From assembly GCF_009674535.1 (NCBI RefSeq), contig NZ_WKJK01000002.1:372001-436000 (forward strand): a stretch of DNA of 64,000 bases, written 5' to 3'. Origin of the DNA: Duganella guangzhouensis. Lineage in GTDB: Bacteria; Pseudomonadota; Gammaproteobacteria; Burkholderiales; Burkholderiaceae_D. The notes under the pieces were generated by a model. That model saw only the letters and a program-made list of their open reading frames with translations. It ran no database searches and had not been told where the DNA came from. Numbering within the stretch: the first letter of the stretch is position 1; each line of letters begins with the position of its first letter. The position numbers and the translations under genes are program-made. This document shows, piece by piece, positions 48,569-59,317 of this stretch.

Positions 48569-51187
48569 ATGAAAATATTTCCTGCTCTCCTAGTTCTCGC
48601 CTTCGCCCTCCCCGCCACCGCCGCCGACCAGGCTTACAGCACGCCGCAACTGTTGCTGGCCTTGCGTGGCGACACCCAAACACTGGCCAGGTTGACGCCA
48701 GTCAGCGATCCCAGCTTCGACTTTGTGCCCGGCACCCGCGCCGAGGAACGGCGCGGCAATGGCTATCACCACATCGGCGACCTGACGCTGCGCCTGCGCA
48801 GCGGCGATGGCGCCTGGCAGGAATACGACTCGGCGCGCGCCCGCAAGCCGGTACGCGTGCTGCCCGCCACCGGCGTGCTGGCGGCGGCCGACATCACGGC
48901 CACGCTGGGCACCGCCCTGCCGCTGACGGTGGAGCGACGCTGGCGCAAGTCCGGCGACGGACTGGCGCTGCAATTCACACTGATTAACCGCTCGTCGCGT
49001 GCGGTCGAAGTGGGCGGCCTGGGCATGCCCATGGTGTTCGACAACATCATCACCGACCGCACGCTGGAGCAGGCGCATGCGAGCGCCAGCTTTGCCGATC
49101 CCTACATCGGCCGCGACGCCGGCTATGTGCAGGTGACGCGCCTCAACGGCCACGGCCCCGTCTTGCTGGTGCTGCCGGAAAGCCGCACGCCGCTGGAAGC
49201 GTGGCGCCCGATCGAGGATGGCAGCAAGCGCGCCCAGACCGCCGAAGGCTTCTACGACTGGACCGTGGCCAGCAAAGCCTACGCCGAGAACGAATGGAAG
49301 AACGCCGGCCAACAGTGGAACGTGCCGACCAGCTTCACGCTCAAGCCCGGCGAGCGACGCACGGTGGGCGTTCGCTTCGTCACCGCGCCGGAGATCCGCG
49401 CGATTGAGCCAACACTAATCGCCGCGCGCCGCCCGGTCGCGATGGGCGTGCCCGGCTACGTGGTGCCGACCGATCTGGACGCAACGCTATTCCTGCACAG
49501 CCCGCAGAAAGTGGCCAGCATCAGCGCCGAACCGGCCAACGCACTGATCGCCACACCGGTGGCCGCACCCGACAGCGCCAAAGGCTGGCAGCGCTACACG
49601 ATCAAGGCGCAGGGCTGGGGACCGGCGCGGCTGAGCATCACCTATGCCGACCACAGCGTACAAACCATCAGCTACTTCATCACCAAGCCGCTGGAGCAGA
49701 CCATGGCCGACCTGGGCCGCTTCTCCACCACCCAGCAATGGTTTGACGACCACAACGACCCGTTCAAACGCGCGCCCTCGATCCTGACCTACGACCGCGA
49801 AGCCAACCGCATCGTCACCGGCGACACCCGCGTCTGGATCTCCGGCATGAGCGACGAAGGCGGTGGTGGCAGTTGGGTCGCCGCCATCATGAAGCAACTG
49901 GACAACCCGGACGCCGGCGAAGTCGCCAAACTGGAGCGCATGGTCAACGAAACCGTGGTCGGCAAGCTGCAAGTGGCAGACGGCCCGCAAGCCGGCGCCG
50001 TACGCAAGAGCCTGTTCTACTACGCCCCACAAGCCTTCCCGCAATACTACGATCCCAAGGCAGACTGGAAGAGCTGGACCTCGTGGTCACAGAAAGACGC
50101 CGCCGATCTCGGCCGCGCCTACAACTACCCGCACGTCGCCATCGGCCACTGGGTGCTGTACCGCCTGGCGCGCAACCACACCGGCCTGGTCAGCGCGCAC
50201 GACTGGCGCTGGTATCTGCAGCACGCCTATCAGACCGTGGTCGCGATGGAGCGGGACGCACCCGAATACGCACAATTCGGCCTGATGGAAGGCGACGTCT
50301 TCGTCGACATCCTGAAAGACCTGCAACGCGAAGGCATGCAAACCGAAGCCGCCGACATGGAACGCATGATGAAACAGCGCGCCGATCACTGGCGCACACT
50401 GGCCTATCCATTCGGCAGCGAAATGGCCTGGGATTCGACCGGCCAGGCCGAGGTCTACGCCTGGATGCGTTACTTCGGCTACCAGAAACAGGCCGACATC
50501 ACGCGCGAAGTCATCCTCGGCTACGACCCGACCATACCAAGCTGGGGCTACAACGGCAACGCCCGCCGCTACTGGGACTTCCTGTACGGCGGCAAAACCA
50601 AACGCATCGAACGCCAGATCCACCACTACGGCTCAACGCTGAACGCCGTGCCGCTGTTCGACGCCTACCGCGCCAACCCATCCGACCTGCACCTGCTGCG
50701 CGTCGCCTATGGCGGCCTGATGGGCGGCATCACCAACATCGACCAGCAAGGCTTCTCCTCGGCCGCGTTCCACTCGTGGCCGGACATGATGCGCTGGGAC
50801 GCCTACAGCGGCGACTACGGCATGGGCTTCTACGGCCACGCCTACGCAACCGCCACCTACGTACTGAAGGACCCCACCTTCGGCTGGCTGGCGTTCGGCG
50901 CCAACCTGCAACAAGACAGCGACGGCGTACTCCACATCACCCCGAAAGACAGCGCCCGCAGCCGCCTGTTCATCGCCCCGACGCGCACCTGGATCACCCT
51001 GGAAGCCGGCAAAATCGCCAGCGCCGATTACGACCCGCGCAGCGGCGCCATCCAACTGCAGCTAGCAGCACGCACCCCCACCACGCCGACGGCCCGCATC
51101 ATCGTCGAGCGCAACGGCAAGCCCCTGCCGCTGAGCCCAACCATACCGCTCAACACCACCCCAACCACGCTAACGATCCCGCAATAA
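48569..51187 (+). CDS. Large secreted DUF5695-family protein (putative carbohydrate-active)
   Basis: 872 residues: signal peptide (PALLVLAFALPATAADQ), an N-terminal beta-rich part (about 30-370), then a helical barrel-like part. Conserved aromatic-rich stretches are SDEGGGGSWVAAIMKQL, YNYPHVAIGHWVLYRLAR, SWGYNGNARRYWDFLYG and DYGMGFYGHAYATATYVL. The (alpha/alpha)-type repeats with many Trp, Tyr, Glu and Asp suggest a glycoside hydrolase or lyase fold, and the length and motifs fit what I know of DUF5695. Catalytic residues cannot be named. It ends 4 bases before palindrome copy 2, which may terminate it. Confidence 0.72.
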   Translation: MKIFPALLVLAFALPATAADQAYSTPQLLLALRGDTQTLARLTPVSDPSFDFVPGTRAEERRGNGYHHIGDLTLRLRSGDGAWQEYDSARARKPVRVLPATGVLAAADITATLGTALPLTVERRWRKSGDGLALQFTLINRSSRAVEVGGLGMPMVFDNIITDRTLEQAHASASFADPYIGRDAGYVQVTRLNGHGPVLLVLPESRTPLEAWRPIEDGSKRAQTAEGFYDWTVASKAYAENEWKNAGQQWNVPTSFTLKPGERRTVGVRFVTAPEIRAIEPTLIAARRPVAMGVPGYVVPTDLDATLFLHSPQKVASISAEPANALIATPVAAPDSAKGWQRYTIKAQGWGPARLSITYADHSVQTISYFITKPLEQTMADLGRFSTTQQWFDDHNDPFKRAPSILTYDREANRIVTGDTRVWISGMSDEGGGGSWVAAIMKQLDNPDAGEVAKLERMVNETVVGKLQVADGPQAGAVRKSLFYYAPQAFPQYYDPKADWKSWTSWSQKDAADLGRAYNYPHVAIGHWVLYRLARNHTGLVSAHDWRWYLQHAYQTVVAMERDAPEYAQFGLMEGDVFVDILKDLQREGMQTEAADMERMMKQRADHWRTLAYPFGSEMAWDSTGQAEVYAWMRYFGYQKQADITREVILGYDPTIPSWGYNGNARRYWDFLYGGKTKRIERQIHHYGSTLNAVPLFDAYRANPSDLHLLRVAYGGLMGGITNIDQQGFSSAAFHSWPDMMRWDAYSGDYGMGFYGHAYATATYVLKDPTFGWLAFGANLQQDSDGVLHITPKDSARSRLFIAPTRTWITLEAGKIASADYDPRSGAIQLQLAARTPTTPTARIIVERNGKPLPLSPTIPLNTTPTTLTIPQ

Positions 51188-51191
51188 ACTC

Positions 51192-51270
51192 CGGGGTCAG
51201 GTCCATCATTTCTACACGAACTCAACCGCGATGCGGTTGAGTTCGTGTAGAAATGATGGACCTGACCCCG
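51192..51270. repeat. 79-bp near-perfect palindrome (copy 2 of the dispersed hairpin element)
   Basis: Bases 51192-51229 pair perfectly with 51233-51270 around a three-base loop (GAT). Outer arms are identical to copy 1 (19979-20070); the inner stem is shorter and different (AACTCAACCGC versus TTCTCAGCCGTAGCG). A run of eight T follows on the plus strand (51271-51278), so it also forms a terminator-like structure for the DUF5695 gene, immediately upstream of the lexA promoter. Confidence 0.93.
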
Positions 51271-51315
51271 TTTTTTTTGATGAAAGGAAGAATTTCTCTT
51301 GCATTGGGAGCCATA

Positions 51316-51331
51316 CTGTACAAAAATACAG
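51316..51331 (+). promoter_or_regulatory. LexA SOS box 1
   Basis: CTGTACAAAAATACAG, a perfect CTGT-N8-ACAG LexA site, 29 bases before the lexA ATG. Confidence 0.93.
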
Positions 51332-51332
51332 A

Positions 51333-51348
51333 CTGTCTATATCCACAG
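51333..51348 (+). promoter_or_regulatory. LexA SOS box 2
   Basis: CTGTCTATATCCACAG, a second perfect CTGT-N8-ACAG site one base after the first, overlapping the likely -10 region. Tandem sites indicate tight autoregulation. Confidence 0.92.
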
Positions 51349-51360
51349 GCTACTGTACTC

Positions 51361-51999
51361 ATGCTTAAGCTCACTGCACGCCAGGAACAAATCCTGAATC
51401 TGATTAAGGACGCGATCGAAAATACCGGCTTCCCGCCGACTCGCGCCGAGATCGCTAACGAATTGGGCTTCAAGTCCGCCAACGCGGCCGAGGAACATTT
51501 GCAGGCGCTGGCGCGCAAGGGGGCGATCGAGATCGCCGCCGGCACTTCGCGCGGCATCCGTTTGCTGGGCGTGCACGCCGAGCCGGCAACGCCGAAAGTG
51601 CCGGCCGCGCTGATGATGTCGCTGCCGCTGATCGGCCGTGTGGCCGCCGGTTCGCCTATCCTGGCGCAGGAAAATCTGGAGGCCAGCTATAGCGTCGATC
51701 CGGCCATGTTTGCCGCCAAACCGGATTACCTGCTGAAGGTGCGCGGCGAGTCGATGCGCGATGCCGGTATCATGGACGGCGATCTGCTGGCGGTGAAGAA
51801 AGTGGATAGCGCGAAGAATGGCCAGATCGTGGTGGCCCGCATCGGCAGCGAAGTGACCGTCAAGCGCTACCGCAAGACCGGTTCGCTGGTCGAGCTGCTG
51901 CCGGAAAATCCGGACTTCAAGATCATCAAGGTAGATCCGGAAGCGGATGAGTTTGCCCTGGAAGGCTTGGCCGTTGGTCTGATGCGGACCTGGCACTAA
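51361..51999 (+). CDS. lexA: SOS response repressor LexA
   Basis: 212 residues. The N-terminal winged helix is [20 protein letters not shown] and [20 protein letters not shown]. The self-cleavage site is Ala96-Gly97 in RVAAGSPI, with the Ser131 (RGESMRDAG) and Lys168 (TVKRYRK) dyad. It represses SOS genes until RecA filaments trigger autoproteolysis. The start at 51361 is preferred over frames reaching back into the palindrome at 51253, because it gives the standard LexA N-terminus and leaves both SOS boxes in the leader. The 3' end overlaps a convergent gene by 74 bases. Confidence 0.96.
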   Translation: MLKLTARQEQILNLIKDAIENTGFPPTRAEIANELGFKSANAAEEHLQALARKGAIEIAAGTSRGIRLLGVHAEPATPKVPAALMMSLPLIGRVAAGSPILAQENLEASYSVDPAMFAAKPDYLLKVRGESMRDAGIMDGDLLAVKKVDSAKNGQIVVARIGSEVTVKRYRKTGSLVELLPENPDFKIIKVDPEADEFALEGLAVGLMRTWH

Positions 52000-52375
52000 G
52001 TTTCTCCCCTCGCGCCTGCATGACCATCACGGCTTGCAGGCGTGCCTCCTGTGCGACCTGCACAAACACTTGATTCATCAATCTTTGCGCTGCGGCCAGT
52101 TCGGCGTCGGTCATGGCATCGGCCACCTCCGAGGGAATGCTGCGCCCGATCGGTAGCGCCGCCTGATAGTTGCTTCGGAAGCGTTGGTAGCAGTCCAACC
52201 AGGCAGCGCGTTCGGCCTCGGTCCGCACGGCGTCGGCGGCGCCGCAGTGGAAGTGCGACAGCGCGATGTCGGCGCCGTCGTAATGCCGCGTGTAGTAATC
52301 GATTTCGACACGGTGATCGCCGGCCTGGGCTGCGGATGCTGCAGCGAACAGGCCGGTGGCGATCAGCGCGCGCAT
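51926..52375 (-). CDS. Secreted hypothetical protein
   Basis: 149 residues with a signal peptide ([20 protein letters not shown]) and a conserved-looking body ([40 protein letters not shown]). Two cysteines could form a disulfide. The C-terminal about 24 residues are antisense to the end of lexA and low in complexity, so the true or ancestral end may be nearer 52000. Family not recognised. It lies 4 bases after the metZ-like gene's stop and may be read through from it. Confidence 0.6.
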   Translation of the reverse strand: MRALIATGLFAAASAAQAGDHRVEIDYYTRHYDGADIALSHFHCGAADAVRTEAERAAWLDCYQRFRSNYQAALPIGRSIPSEVADAMTDAELAAAQRLMNQVFVQVAQEARLQAVMVMQARGEKLSARSASDQRPSLPGQTHPLPDLP

Positions 52376-52379
52376 GACG

Positions 52380-53624
52380 TCAGCAACCTTCCAGCGCGGT
52401 GCAGAAGTCGTCCAGCAGATCGTCGGTGTCTTCGATACCGACCGAAACGCGGATCAGCGATTCCGCGATCCCCATCGAGGCGCGGCGCTCGGCGCCCATC
52501 TCGTAGAAGATGGTGTGCGCGACCGGGATGATCAACGTGCGGTTGTCGCCCAGGTTGGACGCCGGAATCGCCAGCTTCAGGCGGTTCAGGAAGTCGAAGC
52601 AATCCAGCCCATCCTTCAGCTCAAAGCTCAGCAGCGAGCCGTGCGCGCGGAACAGCTCGGCGCTGATGCCGTGCTGCGGATGCGATTTCAGACCCGGATA
52701 GTAGACCGCAGCAACCCGTTCATCTTTCTCCAGCAACTCGGCCAGCGCCAGCGCGTTGGCAGTGGTGCGCTGCATGCGCAGTGCCAGCGTTTCGGCGCCG
52801 ACCGCGATGTGGTGGGCCGCATCCGGCGCCAGCGAGGAGCCGAAGTCGCGCAGCGCCTTGGCGCGGATCTGTGCCAAGCCCCACTGCAGCGGCGCGGCCT
52901 TTTTGTAGTTCTCGTAGATGTTCGGGAACCTGGTCCAGTCGTAGGCGCCGGTGTCGGTGATGCTGCCGCCCAGCGCGTTGCCGTGGCCACCGATCGATTT
53001 GGTCAGCGCATTCACCACCAGGCCCGCGCCCACCGCTTTCGGCTGGAACAGGTAAGGCGTGGTCATGGTGTTGTCGACCACGTACAGGATGCCGCGCGCC
53101 TGGCACAGTTCACCAATGCGCTTCAGATCCGCCACTTGCGTGCGCGGATTGGCGATGGTCTCGACGAACACCACGCGGGTGTTGTCGGTGATCGCCGCTT
53201 CGACGTTGGCGACATCGGTGGCGTCAACAAACGATACGCCGATGCCCTGGGTCATGGCGGTCTGCCACAGGCTGTTGGTGTTACCGAACAGGAAGGACGA
53301 CGACACCACGTGATCGCCAGCGCGCAGCAGCGCCTGCACCACGGCGCCAATCGCACCCATGCCGGTAGCGAAGCAGATGGTGCCGACACCCTGCTCCATC
53401 TTGTTGACCTTTTCTTCCAGCGCGGAGATGGTCGGGTTGCCTTGGCGGCCGTAGCGGAAGCCCGGCTCCTTGCCCTGGAACACCGAGGCCAGCTGGCGCG
53501 CGTCGGCGTAGCCGAAGGCGACCGAGGTGTGGATCGGCTTGTGCAGCGAGCCGTGCTCGATGCCCTTCTGGCGGTCGCCGTGCAAAATGGTGGTGGTGAA
53601 ACCGTAGTGCTTTTTCTCGGTCAT
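52380..53624 (-). CDS. metZ: Cystathionine gamma-synthase / O-succinylhomoserine sulfhydrylase family enzyme
   Basis: 414-residue PLP enzyme of Cys/Met metabolism. The schiff-base lysine is Lys209 in NALTKSIGGHGNALGG. Other family motifs are RYGRQGNPT, CFATGMGAIGAV, FVETIANPRTQVADL and YYPGLKSHPQH. It makes homocysteine or cystathionine from an activated homoserine. The substrate (acetyl or succinyl; sulfide or cysteine) is not decided by sequence reading, so the symbol is tentative; its place next to purF fits Burkholderiales metZ. Length is normal. Confidence 0.85.
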   Translation of the reverse strand: MTEKKHYGFTTTILHGDRQKGIEHGSLHKPIHTSVAFGYADARQLASVFQGKEPGFRYGRQGNPTISALEEKVNKMEQGVGTICFATGMGAIGAVVQALLRAGDHVVSSSFLFGNTNSLWQTAMTQGIGVSFVDATDVANVEAAITDNTRVVFVETIANPRTQVADLKRIGELCQARGILYVVDNTMTTPYLFQPKAVGAGLVVNALTKSIGGHGNALGGSITDTGAYDWTRFPNIYENYKKAAPLQWGLAQIRAKALRDFGSSLAPDAAHHIAVGAETLALRMQRTTANALALAELLEKDERVAAVYYPGLKSHPQHGISAELFRAHGSLLSFELKDGLDCFDFLNRLKLAIPASNLGDNRTLIIPVAHTIFYEMGAERRASMGIAESLIRVSVGIEDTDDLLDDFCTALEGC

Positions 53625-53626
53625 GA

Positions 53627-55153
<1,527 letters not shown>

Positions 55154-55191
55154 GATGGTGCTCCTGAACAGGTACTACAGATTTAACGAAT

Positions 55192-55680
55192 TCAAAAATT
55201 CACATGCTGCGCCATCGCAGCGGGAAGATACTGTTTGACCGTGCGCGCGCCCTGCTCTGCATACGGACTCAATACAGCATGCTTCCAAAAATCCTGTTGC
55301 GGCAGCGAGGTCATCCCACTCAAGATGACGGCTGCCAACACAATTACAAGCCCGCGCGCCAAACCGAACACGGCGCCCAGCGAGCGGTCGATCCAGCTCA
55401 GGCCGCCCGCTTCCAGCAAGGCGTCCAGCGCCAGCGACAGCAGGCCCATTAAAATCCGCGCACCGATGAACAGTGCGATAAAGGCGATAATCAGGCGCAG
55501 CACCTCGCCCGGTATCGCCTCCGGCAGCATCTGCGCCAGCGGCAGTGCATAGGCGTTGGCGACCACAAACGCCACCACCCAGCTCAATAGCGACAACACT
55601 TCGCTGACCAGGCCGCGCACCACGCCGATGATGATCGACGCCACCAGCACGAAGATCACCAGGTAGTCGAAGATCGTCAC
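55192..55680 (-). CDS. cvpA: CvpA family inner-membrane protein
   Basis: 162 residues with four hydrophobic segments: FDYLVIFVLVASIIIGVVRG, LLSWVVAFVVANAYALPL, IAFIALFIGARILMGLLSLA and FGLARGLVIVLAAVILSG. In E. coli CvpA is needed for colicin V export and bile-salt tolerance. It starts one base after the SPOR-protein stop and precedes purF, as in many gamma- and betaproteobacteria. Confidence 0.93.
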   Translation of the reverse strand: MTIFDYLVIFVLVASIIIGVVRGLVSEVLSLLSWVVAFVVANAYALPLAQMLPEAIPGEVLRLIIAFIALFIGARILMGLLSLALDALLEAGGLSWIDRSLGAVFGLARGLVIVLAAVILSGMTSLPQQDFWKHAVLSPYAEQGARTVKQYLPAAMAQHVNF

Positions 55681-55681
55681 G

Positions 55682-56647
55682 TCAGACGGTTTCCAGGCGG
55701 CCTTCCAGGCCCATGCTGCTCAACTTCGCTTTCACCTTCTCGGCTTCTTCCTTGCTGCTGAACGGTCCGACCCGCACGCGGGTGATGCCGGACGGGGTTT
55801 TCTGCGTGAAGGAGCTGATGCCGGCGTTTTTCAGTTTGGCGCGCAATTCGTCGGCCTTGGCCTGGTCGCTCAGCGCGGCCACCTGCAGCACGAATTTCTC
55901 GGCCGTGGCGGGCTTGCCTTCGAGGATGGCCAGCGCGCGCGCGTCTTCCGATTTGGCGACTGGCTTCTCAGCCACTTTCTCAGCGGGCTTCTCGACCGGT
56001 TTCTCGGCGGCTTTGGCGGCCTTGGCTTCGGCCAGCTTGCGTTCGGCTTCCTGCTTGTCGGCTTTCAGCTTGGCTTCGGCCTTGGCATCAGCCTGCTTGC
56101 GTTCCTGTTCCCTTTGTTCGCGCTCGGCCTTGGCTTGGGCCTTGGCCTCCGCGTCCTGCTTGCTGGTGTCGACCGCTGCCACCACCGGCGCCGCGACGGC
56201 GGCGACTGGCGCCGGAGCCGCAGCCGACTTGGCGGCCGGCTTCACGTCGTCGACCAGCTCTTCCCGGCTGTCCAGCGCGGCGGCGGCTGGCGCCTGCGCG
56301 ACCGGTTCGGCGGCGCGGGCGGACGGCTTGTCTTTTGATGGGATTTTGATATCAATGTCGGACGACAGCGGCTTGGGCTCGGAATCCAGCAGCATCGGCA
56401 GGCCGACCGCGACCAGCAGCGCCAGCATGATGGCCCCCACCAGGCGGCGACGCGCGCGTTTCTTTTCCGGCAACACCGGGTCGTCCTCTTCGCGCTCGCG
56501 CGCGCGGCGTTTCGGACCATCGGCCGAGGACGCGCGCTTGGCGCGGGCGCGCTCCGACATCGCCTGGTCGTCTGCGCTGGTGTAATAACCGCTGTCTTGA
56601 CCAGCGGTGTCTTGCTTGTTTTTACCGAGTTTCGAGAACAAGCCCAT
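55682..56647 (-). CDS. SPOR-domain cell-division protein (DedD-like)
   Basis: 321 residues. A short cytoplasmic head (MGLFSKLGKNKQD) and basic Arg/Lys stretch precede one membrane helix (RRRLVGAIMLALLVAVGLPM). A long Ala/Lys/Glu-rich periplasmic linker (about 130-235, coiled-coil prone) follows, then a C-terminal SPOR domain (FVLQVAALSDQAKADELRAK, GITRVRVGPFSSKEEAEKV). SPOR domains bind denuded septal peptidoglycan. Position between folC and cvpA corresponds to E. coli dedD. The start at 56647 is preferred over an in-frame frame reaching 56710 inside folC. Confidence 0.9.
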   Translation of the reverse strand: MGLFSKLGKNKQDTAGQDSGYYTSADDQAMSERARAKRASSADGPKRRAREREEDDPVLPEKKRARRRLVGAIMLALLVAVGLPMLLDSEPKPLSSDIDIKIPSKDKPSARAAEPVAQAPAAAALDSREELVDDVKPAAKSAAAPAPVAAVAAPVVAAVDTSKQDAEAKAQAKAEREQREQERKQADAKAEAKLKADKQEAERKLAEAKAAKAAEKPVEKPAEKVAEKPVAKSEDARALAILEGKPATAEKFVLQVAALSDQAKADELRAKLKNAGISSFTQKTPSGITRVRVGPFSSKEEAEKVKAKLSSMGLEGRLETV

Positions 56648-56669
56648 GCGTGCGTTCAGTCCTGTGGAT

Positions 56670-57959
56670 TCAATGGAGTGAGGATTTTCGCGCTGCCATG
56701 ACACCGGCAACGGTCAGGAAAGATCCAAAGACCACAATTCTATCATCCTCACCGGCCCGGCTGATGGCATTTGCGTACGCGGCGGCCGGATCATCGAACA
56801 CATTGATGGTGCGCTCATCGCGCTCCGGTTGCACGATTTGCACCTTGGCGGCCAGTTCCGAGGCGCTGGCCGAACGCGGCGACGGCAGCGTGGCCAGGCA
56901 CCAGTGGTCGACGTGCTCGGACATGGCGGCGATCACGCCATCGATATCCTTGTCGTGCATGGAGCCAAACACGGCGTAGGTGTAGCGGTGGAAGCCCATA
57001 TTGCCCAGGTTCTGATTCAGTGCCGCGGCGGCGTGTGGGTTGTGCGCGACGTCGAGGATAATGGTCGGACGGCCCGGCAGCACCTGGAAGCGGCCCGGCA
57101 ATTCCACCGTCACCAGGCCGGTACGCACTTCCTGCGCGCCCACCGGCAGTTGCAGCTTGAGCGCTTCCAGCGCGGCCAGCGCGGCGCAGGCGTTGAGAAT
57201 CTGGTTGGCTCCGCGCAAGCTCGGGTAGGCTAGCGAATTGCGGCGCTGACCACGGCCGCCGTAGCTCCACTGCTGCTTGTCGCCGGAGTAGTTGAAGTCA
57301 CGGCCCATCAGCCACAGGTCGGCGCCGATGGCTTCGGCGTGATCGATCAGTGCTTGCGGCGGCACTGGATCGGAGCAGATCGCGGTTTTGCCGGCGCGGA
57401 AGATGCCGGCTTTCTCGAAGCCGATCTTTTCACGGGTATCACCCAGGTAATCGGTGTGGTCGATATCGACGCTGGTGACGATGGAAACGTCGGCATCAAC
57501 GATGTTGACCGCGTCCAGGCGGCCGCCCAGGCCCACTTCCAGGATCACCACGTCCATGCCGGCTTCCGACAGCAGTTTCATGATGGCCAGCGTGGTGAAT
57601 TCAAAATAGGTCAGCGAGGTGTCGCCACGCGCCGCCTCGACGGCATTGAAGGCGGCCACCAGCGTTTCGTCGCTGGCCATGTCGCCGTTGATGCGGGCAC
57701 GCTCGTTGAAGTCGAGGAAATGCGGCTTGATGTACAGGCCGACCTTGTAGCCGGCGCCCATCAGGATCGATTCCAGCATCGAGCAGGTCGAGCCCTTGCC
57801 GTTGGTGCCGGCCACCATGATGACCGGGCAGCTGAAGCTCAGTTGCAAGCGTTCCTTGACGGCGAGAACGCGGTCCAGGCCCATGTTGATGACGGTTTCG
57901 GCGTGGCGCGATTCGAGCAGCGCAAGCCAGGCGGGCAAAGTAGTTGGGAGGTTCGACAT
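56670..57959 (-). CDS. folC: Bifunctional dihydrofolate / folylpolyglutamate synthase
   Basis: 429 residues of the Mur-ligase-type fold: P-loop VAGTNGKGSTCSML, then LTYFEFTTLAIMKLL, VGLGGRLDAVNIVDADVSIV and DVAHNPHAAAAL. It adds glutamate to dihydropteroate and folates. Order accD-folC-SPOR-cvpA-purF is conserved. A terminator lies between accD and folC, so folC has its own promoter in the 57960-57975 region or reads through. Confidence 0.95.
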   Translation of the reverse strand: MSNLPTTLPAWLALLESRHAETVINMGLDRVLAVKERLQLSFSCPVIMVAGTNGKGSTCSMLESILMGAGYKVGLYIKPHFLDFNERARINGDMASDETLVAAFNAVEAARGDTSLTYFEFTTLAIMKLLSEAGMDVVILEVGLGGRLDAVNIVDADVSIVTSVDIDHTDYLGDTREKIGFEKAGIFRAGKTAICSDPVPPQALIDHAEAIGADLWLMGRDFNYSGDKQQWSYGGRGQRRNSLAYPSLRGANQILNACAALAALEALKLQLPVGAQEVRTGLVTVELPGRFQVLPGRPTIILDVAHNPHAAAALNQNLGNMGFHRYTYAVFGSMHDKDIDGVIAAMSEHVDHWCLATLPSPRSASASELAAKVQIVQPERDERTINVFDDPAAAYANAISRAGEDDRIVVFGSFLTVAGVMAARKSSLH

Positions 57960-57975
57960 GATGTGACTCTGAAAT

Positions 57976-58018
57976 GAAAAACGGCGCGCAGGCCGGATGA
58001 TATCCGATTGCGCGCCGT
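57976..58018 (-). terminator. Rho-independent terminator after accD
   Basis: On the minus strand: a 10-bp stem ACGGCGCGCA / TGCGCGCCGT (57981-58018) with a secondary CGGAT/ATCCG stem in the loop, followed by five T. Confidence 0.88.
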
Positions 58019-58040
58019 AGCGTGAGGGTGTGGCCTGTTT

Positions 58041-58913
58041 TTAGGCGAGCACTTCCACTGGCTGATTTTGCAACAGTGCCAGCAGGCGGGCGATTTCTTC
58101 GCGCATCTTGCGGCGATCGACGATCATGTCGACGGCGCCCTTTTGCACCAGGAACTCGGCGCGCTGGAAACCTTCCGGCAATTTCTCGCGCACGGTGTTT
58201 TCGATCACGCGCGGGCCGGCGAAGCCGATCAGCGCTTTCGGTTCAGCGATCACGACGTCGCCCATGAAGGCGAACGAGGCGGACACGCCACCCATGGTCG
58301 GGTCGGTCAGCACGCTGATGAATGGCAGTTTCTTGTCGGCCAGCTTGGTCAGCATGGCGGTGGTTTTGGCCATCTGCATCAGCGACAGCAGACCTTCCTG
58401 CATACGGGCGCCGCCGGTGGCGGTGATGCAAATGAACGGCACTTTCTGTTCCAGCGCCATTTGGGCGCCGCGCACGAAGCGCTCGCCGACCACCGAACCC
58501 ATGGAGCCGCCCATGAACTCGAATTCGAAGCACGCCACCACGGCCGGCAGGCTCATGATGGAGCCGCCCATGACGATCAGGGCATCGGTTTCGCCGGTGG
58601 CTTCCATCGCCTGTTTCAGGCGGTCCGGGTATTTCTTGCTGTCTTTGAACTTCAGGGTGTCGACTGGCAGGGTGTCCATGCCGACTTCATAGCGGCCGCC
58701 GGCGTCGAGCAGCGCGTCCAGGCGCTCGCGGGCGCGGATGCGCATATGGTGGTCGCATTTCGGGCAAACGTGCAGGTTCGACTCCAGGTCGGTGCGGTAC
58801 AGTACGGCTTCGCACGACGGGCATTTGACCCACAAACCTTCCGGCATGGTCTTGCGCGCGGCGGCGTCGGAACGCTGGATACGTGGGGGTAGCAGTTTTT
58901 CCAACCAACTCAT
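58041..58913 (-). CDS. accD: Acetyl-CoA carboxylase carboxyltransferase subunit beta
   Basis: 290 residues. An N-terminal zinc ribbon (Cys31, Cys34, Cys50, Cys53; [11 protein letters not shown] and [10 protein letters not shown]) and a crotonase-fold carboxyltransferase domain ([39 protein letters not shown]). With AccA it makes malonyl-CoA for fatty-acid synthesis. It normally follows trpA directly in this order; here a toxin-antitoxin pair is interposed. Confidence 0.97.
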   Translation of the reverse strand: MSWLEKLLPPRIQRSDAAARKTMPEGLWVKCPSCEAVLYRTDLESNLHVCPKCDHHMRIRARERLDALLDAGGRYEVGMDTLPVDTLKFKDSKKYPDRLKQAMEATGETDALIVMGGSIMSLPAVVACFEFEFMGGSMGSVVGERFVRGAQMALEQKVPFICITATGGARMQEGLLSLMQMAKTTAMLTKLADKKLPFISVLTDPTMGGVSASFAFMGDVVIAEPKALIGFAGPRVIENTVREKLPEGFQRAEFLVQKGAVDMIVDRRKMREEIARLLALLQNQPVEVLA

Positions 58914-59036
58914 AAATTCTCCTTGCAGCTAACTCGTGGGCCGAAGTGTAGCCGTTTCTCGCCACCCTGTCGAACATTCCCTTACAATAATTTTGACCGT
59001 CCGTCATGAAATTGACGCGTGTTTAGAGGGAAAACA

Positions 59037-59312
59037 CTACGTCTTCCGAGGCAGCATGCCCTCTTGCTCCAGCCGCGCCTTCAACTCCTCTCGCTCCTTC
59101 AGAGTCATAATACCAAGATTGGCTTTATAGCCAGATCCAGCCATATGGCGCAGGTACATGGCAATCATATCCTGCGCTGGCAAACCATATAGCCTGCCCT
59201 GCTCCTCAAAATATTCGATAGACCGAAAATCAAGCCTGAATGTTATTTCCTCACTCAGTTGCTCAAAGTACGGACTCGGCATCCATTTGTTGTGGTGCTC
59301 GTCTTTACGCAT
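59037..59312 (-). CDS. brnA: BrnA-family antitoxin
   Basis: 91 residues, CopG/BrnA-like. The N-terminal part (KWMPSPYFEQLSEEITFRLD) and ribbon-helix-helix-type segment (SIEYFEEQGRLYGLPAQDMI, AMYLRHMA) fit an RHH dimer that binds DNA and neutralises the toxin. The ATG at 59312 has AAAGG eight bases upstream, overlapping the end of the toxin gene; a GTG at 59321 would add three residues. Order toxin first, antitoxin second is the BrnTA pattern. Confidence 0.78.
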   Translation of the reverse strand: MRKDEHHNKWMPSPYFEQLSEEITFRLDFRSIEYFEEQGRLYGLPAQDMIAMYLRHMAGSGYKANLGIMTLKEREELKARLEQEGMLPRKT

Positions 59313-59317
59313 CTCTA

